From NCBI GenBank assembly GCA_023399635.1, contig JAEWOP010000035.1, positions 1-25,891 of the forward strand: a stretch of 25,891 nt of DNA. The letters run 5' to 3'. The stretch is from Pseudomonadota bacterium (GTDB lineage Bacteria; Pseudomonadota; Alphaproteobacteria; Rhizobiales; Rhizobiaceae). Numbering within the stretch: position 1 is the stretch's first letter; each line of letters opens with the position of its first letter. Shown piece by piece: positions 15,838-23,000 of this stretch. Under the pieces are notes generated by a model. It saw only the letters and a program-made list of their open reading frames with translations. It was not told the DNA's origin and ran no database searches. A program made the translations under genes and the position numbers.

Positions 15838-17271
15838 ATGACCATCTACCAAAACCTGATCGCCGGCGAATGGGTTGGCAGCGAAGCCTCCAACAATATC
15901 AGCCCGTCCGACACCGGAGACATCGTTGGATCCTACGCTCAGGGCACTGCAGACGACGCGAAGGCTGCCATCGCTGCGGCGAAGGCTGCCTTTCCGAAGT
16001 GGTCGCAGTCCGGCATTCTGGAGCGTCATACGATCCTGAAAAAGGCCGCTGACGAGATCCTCGCCCGCAAGGAAGAGCTCGGCAAGCTCCTTGCTCGCGA
16101 AGAGGGCAAGACACTTCCGGAAGCCATTGGCGAAACGATCCGCGCCGCACAGATTTTTGACTTCTTTGCGGGTGAAGCACTTCGTCTCACCGGAGAAGTC
16201 TTGCCTTCCGTACGTCCGGGCATCGGCGTTGAGATCACCCGCGAGCCGCTTGGGGTGATCGGCATCATCACGCCGTGGAACTTCCCCATCGCGATCCCGG
16301 CGTGGAAAATCGCTCCAGCCCTCTGCTACGGAAATACGATCGTCTTGAAGCCGGCCGACCTCGTTCCGGGTTGCGCCTGGGCCATCGTCGACATCCTTCA
16401 CCGCGCCGGTCTTCCGAAGGGCGTCTTGAACCTTGTCATGGGTCGCGGCTCTGTCGTCGGCCAGGCCATGCTGGATAGTCCAGACCTTTCAGGCATCACC
16501 TTCACGGGCTCGACCGGCACGGGCAAGCGCGTGGCACTTGCTTCCATCGAACATAACCGGAAGTTCCAGTTGGAGATGGGTGGCAAGAACCCGATGGTGG
16601 TTCTGGACGATGCGGACTTGACCGTTGCTGTGGAAGCCGCTGCAAATTCCGGCTTCTTCTCGACCGGACAGCGTTGCACGGCCTCCTCTCGCATCATCGT
16701 GACCGAGGGCATCCACGACAAGTTCGTCGCTGCATTGACGGAAAAGCTGAAGACGCTGACGGTCGACAACGCGCTGAAGCAGGGAACGCATATCGGTCCG
16801 GTCGTGGACGAGAAGCAGCTGCAGCAGGACATGGACTATATCGAGATCGGCAAGAAGGAAGGCGCGAAGCTTGCCTTCGGCGGTGAGCGTCTGGAGCGCG
16901 AGACCCCCGGCTTCTACCTGCAGCCGACGCTGTTTACCGAGGCAAACAACCAGATGCGCATCTCGCGCGAAGAGATCTTTGGCCCGGTCGCAAGCGTGAT
17001 CCGCGTCAAGGATTATGAGGAGGCTCTGGCCGTTGCCAACGACACGCCGTTCGGTCTCTCGGCCGGCATTGCTACGACCAGCCTGAAGCACGCCACACAC
17101 TTCAAGCGCAACTCGGAAGCCGGGATGGTGATGGTCAACCTGCCGACAGCGGGCGTCGACTTCCACGTCCCGTTTGGCGGTCGCAAGGCGTCCTCCTTCG
17201 GACCACGGGAGCAGGGGAAATACGCAGCAGAGTTCTTCACTGTCGTGAAGACTGCTTATACGCTGCCCTGA
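15838..17271 (+). CDS. NAD(P)-dependent aldehyde dehydrogenase (semialdehyde type)
   Basis: Oxidises an aldehyde to the carboxylate in the cytosol. The 477 residues cover the full ALDH fold: TPWNFP with Asn148, the cofactor-binding FTGSTGTGKR near 222-231, Glu246 in LEMGGKNP, and the nucleophile Cys280 in GQRCTASSR. EEIFGPV follows in the C-terminal half. The C-terminus (GGRKASSFGPREQGKYAAEFF) and overall sequence recall the alpha-ketoglutarate semialdehyde and succinate semialdehyde dehydrogenases of the YcbD type, so a dicarboxylic semialdehyde is the most likely substrate. ATG 15838 has a strong AAAGGAG six bases upstream. The dehydratase gene starts 39 bases after its stop and is probably co-transcribed. 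It could act downstream of the aminotransferase at 11977. Confidence 0.92.
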   Translation: MTIYQNLIAGEWVGSEASNNISPSDTGDIVGSYAQGTADDAKAAIAAAKAAFPKWSQSGILERHTILKKAADEILARKEELGKLLAREEGKTLPEAIGETIRAAQIFDFFAGEALRLTGEVLPSVRPGIGVEITREPLGVIGIITPWNFPIAIPAWKIAPALCYGNTIVLKPADLVPGCAWAIVDILHRAGLPKGVLNLVMGRGSVVGQAMLDSPDLSGITFTGSTGTGKRVALASIEHNRKFQLEMGGKNPMVVLDDADLTVAVEAAANSGFFSTGQRCTASSRIIVTEGIHDKFVAALTEKLKTLTVDNALKQGTHIGPVVDEKQLQQDMDYIEIGKKEGAKLAFGGERLERETPGFYLQPTLFTEANNQMRISREEIFGPVASVIRVKDYEEALAVANDTPFGLSAGIATTSLKHATHFKRNSEAGMVMVNLPTAGVDFHVPFGGRKASSFGPREQGKYAAEFFTVVKTAYTLP

Positions 17272-17310
17272 CCATTGCGTCGGTTCTTCGGCGCCCAATC
17301 AGGATTGCCT

Positions 17311-18282
17311 ATGACCGACATCTCCATGATCGAAGCCGCACGCGACCGACTTGCCGGTCGGGTGCGGCGAACCCCGTTGCTTTCTTCCCCTTTTCTGGAC
17401 GAGCTTGCAGGCAGACGCGTGCTGGTAAAGCCGGAATGCTTGCAGCACACCGGGTCCTTCAAATTCCGCGGTGCCTGGTCGGCGATTTCCGGACTTGCTT
17501 CCGATGTCCGCGCTCAAGGGGTTATTGCCTTTTCATCAGGCAATCATGCGCAGGGGGTCGCGCTGGCGGCAAAGCTTCACGGCATCCCAAGCGTCATCAT
17601 CATGCCGGCCGATGCACCGCGCATCAAGATTGAGAACACCCGGGCGTTTGGCGCAGAAGTGGTTCTTTATGACCGTGCCACAGAAGACAGAGATGCAATC
17701 GGTGCGCAGATATCGCAGGAGCGGGGACTCACGCTGATCCGTCCATTTGACGACCCTCTGGTCATCGCAGGTCAGGGGACGGCTGGTCTGGAGATCGCGG
17801 AGCAAGCTGCCGAAGAAGGCGTAAACAGCGCAGATGTTCTTGTTCCGACCGGAGGCGGTGGCTTTGCTTCCGGTATAGCGCTCGCTCTTGAAGCCAAGGC
17901 TCCCAAGCTTCGTGTGCGAACCTGCGAACCCGTTGGGTTCGATGACGTAGCGAGATCACTTTCCTCTGGGAAGATCGAGCGCAATGCGAGCCAAACCGGC
18001 TCGATCTGCGACGCGATCGTGACGCCACAACCGGGAAACATCACTTTCCCCATCCTGTCCAGATTGTCCGGCCCGGGTATCGCAGTCACAGATGAGGAAG
18101 CACTGCGGTCGGTGGCACTTGCCTTTCAGCGGCTAAAGATCGTGGCGGAGCCAGGCGGTGCAGTGGCGCTCGCGGCGGCGCTCTTTCATGGCGGCAGTTT
18201 GGGCGAGACCGTTATCGCAGTCGTATCAGGCGGCAACATAGACGGAAATCTGTTCGAGACGACGCTGAGGAACTACCCGTAA
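17311..18282 (+). CDS. Threonine/serine dehydratase-like PLP enzyme
   Basis: Fold-type II PLP enzyme that removes ammonia from a hydroxy-amino acid. With ATG 17311 (AGGA six bases upstream) it has 323 residues; TTG 17275 would add 12 residues of no clear value. The Schiff-base lysine is Lys51 in GSFKFRGA. The substrate loop SSGNHAQG, the phosphate-binding glycine loop PTGGGG and the late AEPGGAVALAAAL and SGGNID motifs are all present. There is no C-terminal ACT domain, so it is a catabolic-type enzyme without isoleucine control. The family also includes serine racemase, 3-hydroxyaspartate dehydratase and the EutB protein of hydroxyectoine use; sequence alone does not separate them. It follows the aldehyde dehydrogenase gene closely. 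Confidence 0.88.
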   Translation: MTDISMIEAARDRLAGRVRRTPLLSSPFLDELAGRRVLVKPECLQHTGSFKFRGAWSAISGLASDVRAQGVIAFSSGNHAQGVALAAKLHGIPSVIIMPADAPRIKIENTRAFGAEVVLYDRATEDRDAIGAQISQERGLTLIRPFDDPLVIAGQGTAGLEIAEQAAEEGVNSADVLVPTGGGGFASGIALALEAKAPKLRVRTCEPVGFDDVARSLSSGKIERNASQTGSICDAIVTPQPGNITFPILSRLSGPGIAVTDEEALRSVALAFQRLKIVAEPGGAVALAAALFHGGSLGETVIAVVSGGNIDGNLFETTLRNYP

Positions 18283-18355
18283 CGACGTTTGCCTTTCTAA
18301 GCGTCCTATGTTCACCATTTGGTAAGATATTCCACGCGCCTGCACCTTCTGGAAC

Positions 18356-18386
18356 ATCTATCTCTACCAAATCAGTAGAGATAGAT
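18356..18386. promoter_or_regulatory. Perfect 12-base dyad upstream of the micro-protein gene
   Basis: ATCTATCTCTAC (18356-18367), loop CAAATCA, GTAGAGATAGAT (18375-18386). The second arm's AGAGATA recurs 18 bases further on (18395-18401). The dyad lies 36 bases before the ATG at 18423 and 73 bases after the dehydratase stop. No T-run follows, so an operator or leader hairpin is more likely than a terminator. ATTTGGTA (18317-18324) is also complementary to TACCAAAT (18365-18372), which allows a competing pairing. Confidence 0.6.
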
Positions 18387-18411
18387 TACATTGGAGAGAT
18401 ATCGAGGCTTC

Positions 18412-18417
18412 AGGAGG
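18412..18417 (+). promoter_or_regulatory. Strong ribosome binding site of the 47-residue ORF
   Basis: AGGAGG, five bases before ATG 18423. It is one of the best Shine-Dalgarno matches in the window and the main reason for calling the short ORF a gene. Confidence 0.75.
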
Positions 18418-18422
18418 AATGC

Positions 18423-18566
18423 ATGGAAGCTGGTCTTTCTAACCGCACGGCACCTTCATCGCGAGGTGTGGCCCCCTCCCACCGGTTGACGCGGCTAGCC
18501 AATACCTCCCTGATCGTGACGGCCTTCGTTTTTGTCGCCGCGCTGACATTTGGGGTGCTGGGCTAG
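18423..18566 (+). CDS. Small membrane protein, 47 aa, unknown function
   Basis: I do not recognise this protein. It begins with ATG 18423 behind a consensus AGGAGG and ends with TAG at 18564-18566. The N-terminal half (to about residue 28) is polar and basic, with Arg8, Arg14, Arg21 and Arg24. Residues about 29-46 form one hydrophobic helix (SLIVTAFVFVAALTFGVLG) that runs to the last residue. This is the form of a tail-anchored inner-membrane micro-protein with the basic part in the cytosol. It ends 27 bases before the convergent M20 amidohydrolase stop. Upstream lies a perfect 12-base dyad that could control it. No partner gene is obvious. Confidence 0.65.
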   Translation: MEAGLSNRTAPSSRGVAPSHRLTRLANTSLIVTAFVFVAALTFGVLG

Positions 18567-18593
18567 CCTTTGCCGAGTGCTCCCGTCGCCTCG

Positions 18594-19754
18594 TCATGCT
18601 GGAAGCCAGGTCTCCGCGAGCTCGACCCAAAGGCTTACCCCGATCGGAAGAGCCTCATCATTGAAGTCATAACGGGGATGGTGCAGTGGCGGGTCTTTCT
18701 CTGAGCGCCGCGTCCCCAAGAAGAAGTAGCTGCCCGGACGCTCTGCCAGCATGTAGGCGAAGTCCTCGCTTCCCATCATCGGCCGGGGTACGTCATGTAC
18801 CTTCATTTCCCCCACCACCTGCTTGGCTATCTTGCGAACGAACTCCGTCTCCGCCGGGTGGTTGATCGTTGGCTCATAGCCCCGCTCGTAGTCGATGCTC
18901 ACGGACATGCCATAGCTGGCAGCCTGACCCTCCGCGATGGCTCGGATACGATGTTCCAGAAGATCACGAACATTCGGATCAAAAGAACGGATCGTCAGAA
19001 GCATCTCTGCGCGCTCAGGAATCACGTTGCTTGCCTGACCGGCATGGAAGGCGCCAGTCGTCACAACGGCACTGTCCAGCGGATGCAAGTTGCGCGAGAC
19101 CACGGTCTGTAGCGCCATGATGATGCTGGCTCCCGCTACAATCGGATCAGCGGTCTCTTGCGGCTCCGCCCCATGTCCGCCGCGGCCGTTGACGGTGATG
19201 CGGCATTCATCCACCGCCGCCATCACCGGTCCTTCGCGAACATAAACTTCCCCGAAGGGAAGGCCCGGATCGTTGTGGAGGGCAAAGACCGCGTCGCAAG
19301 CGAAGCGGTCAAAAAGGCCGTCTTCAATCATCAACTTCGCGCCGCCGAAGTTTTCTTCAGCCGGCTGAAAGATCAGATGGATTGTCCCATCGAAGTTCCG
19401 GCGCTCAGCAATCAGCTTGGCTGCCCCGAGCAACATCGTCGTGTGCCCGTCGTGGCCACAGGCATGCATCATCCCAGGGGTCAGGCTGGCATAGGGTGCG
19501 CCAGTCTCCTCCATGATGGGAAGAGCATCCATGTCGGCCCTGATGCCGATCGAGCGCTCGCTCGTCCCATGGCGCAGCGTTGCCACGAGACCTGTCTTCG
19601 CCAGGCCTCGCGTTACCTCGTATCCCATCGCTTCCAGCTGCTCGGCGACGAAGTCTGATGTCTTGAATTCCGAAAGGCCAAGCTCTGGATACTGGTGAAG
19701 ATGCCGGCGCATCGCGAGAAGGTCGGGCATCTGGTTTGAGATAAGGGTGGTCAT
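18594..19754 (-). CDS. M20 family amidohydrolase, hippurate hydrolase type
   Basis: Cytosolic metal-dependent amidohydrolase of the M20D group, which releases amino acids from N-acyl or aroyl conjugates (hippurate, N-acetyl amino acids, indole-acetyl amino acids). I choose ATG at 19752-19754 (GAGG seven bases upstream), giving 386 residues; the longer reading from 19841 adds 29 residues with no conserved sequence. Motifs: RRHLHQYPELG at 16-26, RADMDALP at 72-79, HACGHDGH at 97-104 with the Cys99 and His101 metal ligands, PAEEN at 131-135 with the catalytic Glu133, His160, and His194 in RGGHGAEP. GSEDFAYM and LHHPRYDFND follow near the end. It is complete and divergent from ndvB. It is a different subclass from the AbgB-like enzyme at 10460. 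Confidence 0.9.
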   Translation of the reverse strand: MTTLISNQMPDLLAMRRHLHQYPELGLSEFKTSDFVAEQLEAMGYEVTRGLAKTGLVATLRHGTSERSIGIRADMDALPIMEETGAPYASLTPGMMHACGHDGHTTMLLGAAKLIAERRNFDGTIHLIFQPAEENFGGAKLMIEDGLFDRFACDAVFALHNDPGLPFGEVYVREGPVMAAVDECRITVNGRGGHGAEPQETADPIVAGASIIMALQTVVSRNLHPLDSAVVTTGAFHAGQASNVIPERAEMLLTIRSFDPNVRDLLEHRIRAIAEGQAASYGMSVSIDYERGYEPTINHPAETEFVRKIAKQVVGEMKVHDVPRPMMGSEDFAYMLAERPGSYFFLGTRRSEKDPPLHHPRYDFNDEALPIGVSLWVELAETWLPA

Positions 19755-19916
19755 TCTTGAACCTCGTGGGGGGCGGTCGTTTGCCCCTCCATAGCAATCT
19801 CCAAGGGAGGAGGTAAGGTTCAACGGAAGGGCCAAAGCCATTCTTTTCGTTCAGCTGTTATTCAGAGTCCCCGGGGTATGCGCAAAGCTGGCATTTCCGT
19901 CACCGTGCAGGCGCCC

Positions 19917-19939
19917 GTTTGTTTGCAAAATATACAAAC
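19917..19939. promoter_or_regulatory. GTTTGT-N11-ACAAAC inverted repeat, possible operator
   Basis: Six-base perfect arms (19917-19922 and 19934-19939) flank an A/T-rich centre (TTGCAAAATAT) in otherwise GC-rich DNA. The A/T-rich block is the likeliest promoter area for ndvB or for the divergent amidohydrolase gene, so the dyad could be a regulator site. The evidence is symmetry and position only. Confidence 0.35.
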
Positions 19940-19946
19940 CCCTCTA

Positions 19947-20007
19947 GTTCATCTTGTCGCGGAGGTCTTCCCAGCCTTTGCATGTCCAGACCAGCACTAA
20001 GATGAAC
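19947..20007 (+). promoter_or_regulatory. Foldable leader upstream of ndvB
   Basis: GTTCATCTT (19947-19955) pairs perfectly with AAGATGAAC (19999-20007). Inside, GGTCT (19964-19968) pairs with AGACC (19988-19992). The nested stems would form an extended hairpin in the ndvB 5' leader, ending 61 bases before the start codon. There is no T-run after it, so it is not a terminator. It may be a cis-acting RNA element. Confidence 0.5.
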
Positions 20008-20064
20008 GGCTCCCTCCAGAGCCTGCCAGCATTACTCCCGACGTCAGTCAAAGCCAGAAGCTGA
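20002..20064 (+). CDS. Possible leader peptide (20 aa) ahead of ndvB
   Basis: ATG 20002 opens a 20-codon frame (MNGSLQSLPALLPTSVKARS) that stops at 20062-20064, four bases before the ndvB ATG and in a different frame. Its start codon lies inside the right arm of the leader stem, and only a weak TAAG precedes it. ndvB itself has no strong ribosome binding site, so translation through this frame could feed ribosomes to ndvB. Chance occurrence cannot be excluded. Confidence 0.25.
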   Translation: MNGSLQSLPALLPTSVKARS

Positions 20065-20068
20065 ACCC

Positions 20069-23000
20069 ATGTCATTTCATACCGCTCCGCCCGCCTCGCG
20101 CCGCGATCCTGATGTAAAGCAGATCGACCACAACGATACGATCCGGGCAAGCTACCTCGCCAACGAGGATCTGCGGGAACTGGGGCGCGTGTTTGGCCGA
20201 GACGGGCTGCAGAGCCTGCCGGAGTTCACAGGGCTGGATTTCTTTTCTCGCCACCGGTCAAACGACAAGGAAATCCTCCGAGTTTACCGGACGATTGCTG
20301 CGGATCTGGATGCTGGCGCCGCCATCACGCCGGCTGCCGAATGGCTTCTGGACAACCATTACATCGTGGAAGAGGCCGTCCAGGAGGTCCGTCGCGACTT
20401 CCCCAAGCGTTTCTACCGTCAGTTGCCTCGCGTCACGATTGGTGGCCACCCGGTCCCGCGGGTTCTGGCTTTGGCCTGGCTTTATGTCGCGCACACCCAT
20501 AGCACGGTCTCCAAAGACTCGCTTGCGGCGATGGTTGAAGGTTTCCAGGAGACAGATCCGCTGGAAATCGGCGAGCTATGGGCGCTGCCGTCGATCTTGC
20601 GCTTCGTCTTGATCGAGAACTTGCGGCGCATCGCCGTGCGCGTTGATCGCTCCCGCCGGATGCGCATCAAGGCGAACGATCTGGCCGATACGATCATCCG
20701 ACTGAACGATGAAGCGGCAAGTGCCGGGGTGCTCAAGGACATGGAGCCGCTTTCAGCGGATCCTACCTTCACGACGCAGTTCTTCTACCGGCTGCGCAAT
20801 GCGTCGCAGTCTTCAAACTTCGCAGTCGCATGGCTCGAGGAACGTTTTAGGAGTGCCGGCACCGATGCCGAAGAGGTGATGATGGCGGAACACAACCGCC
20901 TGGCCTCCGGCAACGTGACGATGGGCAACATCATAAAGAGCCTTCGCGAGATCGACGACACGGAGTGGAGCGTCTGGTTTGAAGATGTCTCGCATGTCGA
21001 CCGGATCCTGCGCGAACATTCCAATTATGCGGAGCTCGATTTCGGTTCGCGCAACAGCTACCGCAGTCGCATTGAGCAGCTGGCACGTCGCTCGCCTGAG
21101 ACGGAGATTGCCGTCGCGAAACGGGCTATTGCGCTCGCCGCAGAGGCCCGCGACAGCGGAACGGATGCCGGCGAGGCGGACATCGGCGCTTTTCTTGTCG
21201 GTCGTCGGCGAAAGGAGCTTGAGGCGGACGTCGGATACCGCTCGCCTCTCTTGCAGCGAACAATCCGCCAGGTGCGGCGTCTGCACTGGATAGCGATTTC
21301 CGCCCCGGTCACGCTGCTGACGTTGCTGGCGATGGCTGTGGTTGGCTTTTTCCTTTCGAACGCTGGCATGGGAGGTGCGCTCCTCGTCCTGTTCCTCTTC
21401 CTGTTCGCTCTGCCAGCCTCAGAAGGAGCAACGGGCCTCTTCAACACGCTGGTCACCTATTTCGTCAAACCTGCGCGTCTCGTCGGCTACGAGTTCAAGG
21501 ACGGGATCCCCGAGGAGGCGAGGACTTTGCTGGTGGTGCCCTGCATGATCACCAGTCGGGATGTTGTGGACGAACTCGTCCGCAATCTTGAGGTCCACTA
21601 TCTGGCAAACCCGCGGGGCGAGATCTACTTTGCGCTCCTGAGCGACTGGAAAGATAGCTCGAGTGAGCAGACTCTGGCTGACCTCGAGGTGCTGGACTAC
21701 GCCAAGGCGGAGGTTGCGGCACTCAGTGCCAAGTATTCCTTTGATGGCAAGCAGCGCTTCTTTCTCCTGCATCGTCGGCGCCAGTTCAACCAGGGCGAAG
21801 GCGCCTGGATGGGGTGGGAGCGCAAGCGCGGTAAATTGCATGAACTGAACTTGCTGCTACGGGGCGACCAGGACACCAGCTACCTGCCCGGCGCCAACAG
21901 CGTCCCTGAAGGCGTTCAGTATGTCATGACGCTCGATTCAGACACGCGGCTGATGCGCGATGCTGTCACAAAGCTTGTAGGAAAGCTGCATCACCCGATC
22001 AATCGACCGGTTCACGATCCGGTTTCGAACCGGGTCGTCGAAGGTTACGGCATTCTTCAGCCTCGCGTGACGCCGTCCCTTACCACCGGCAAGGATGCAT
22101 CGGTCTTTCAGCGGGTCTTCTCCGTCGGCCGTGGCCTTGATCCTTATGTCTTCACCGTTTCCGACGTGTATCAGGACCTCACTGGGGAAGGATCATTCAC
22201 CGGCAAGGGCCTTTACCACGTCGATGCGTTCGAGCGGTCCATCAAGGGTCGCATCGACGAGAACTCTGTGCTGAGCCACGACCTGCTCGAGGGATCCTTC
22301 GCCCGCTGTGGCTTGGTCACCGATGTCGAGTTGGTCGAAGATTTCCCGACGCGGTACGAGGTCGAAGTGTCGCGCCAGCATCGTTGGGCGCGGGGTGATT
22401 GGCAGCTTCTTCCCTATATCCTCGACACCGGTCGGGGCGTCACGGCGCTCGGACGCTGGAAGATGGTCGACAATCTACGTCGCTCGCTGACGCCGATTGC
22501 CTGGTTCTTCGCTTCGGTGTTCGGCTGGTACTTCTTCGAACCCCTCGGCGCGCTGGTCTGGCAGATCTTCTTGATCTTCCTGCTTTTTGTCGCGCCGACA
22601 ATGTCGCTCGTCACAGGCATCTTTCCGCGCAGCACCGATATCGTCCCGCGCGCGCACTTCTATTCCGTTTGGTCGGAGATACAGTCCGCCAACGCACAGG
22701 TCGCCCTGCGAATCGTGTTCATCGCCGACATGGCCTGCCTCATGACGGATGCAATCGGCCGTTCTCTCTATCGGCTTTTCGTCAGTCGCAAGCTTATGCT
22801 GGAATGGAAGACTGCGGCTAGTATCCAATCCAGCGCGCAGGGCAGTCCGGCCGACTATTACCGGCAGATGTGGCATGCCCCCGTTCTTGCCGTGTTCAGC
22901 CTGATCTTTGCGTCCATTCCAGGTGACAACGCGTTCCTCGTCGGCCTTCCTTTTGCGCTGCTCTGGATCCTGTCTCCGCTGGTGGCTTGGTATGTGAGCC

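Larger units (their letters stand above)
19755..20068. other. 314-base divergent region, M20 amidohydrolase / ndvB
   Basis: It contains a GTTTGT/ACAAAC dyad, a foldable ndvB leader and a 20-codon upstream ORF, each listed separately. TATACA (19931-19936) could be a -10 box for ndvB, but I find no matching -35 box. Confidence 0.5.
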
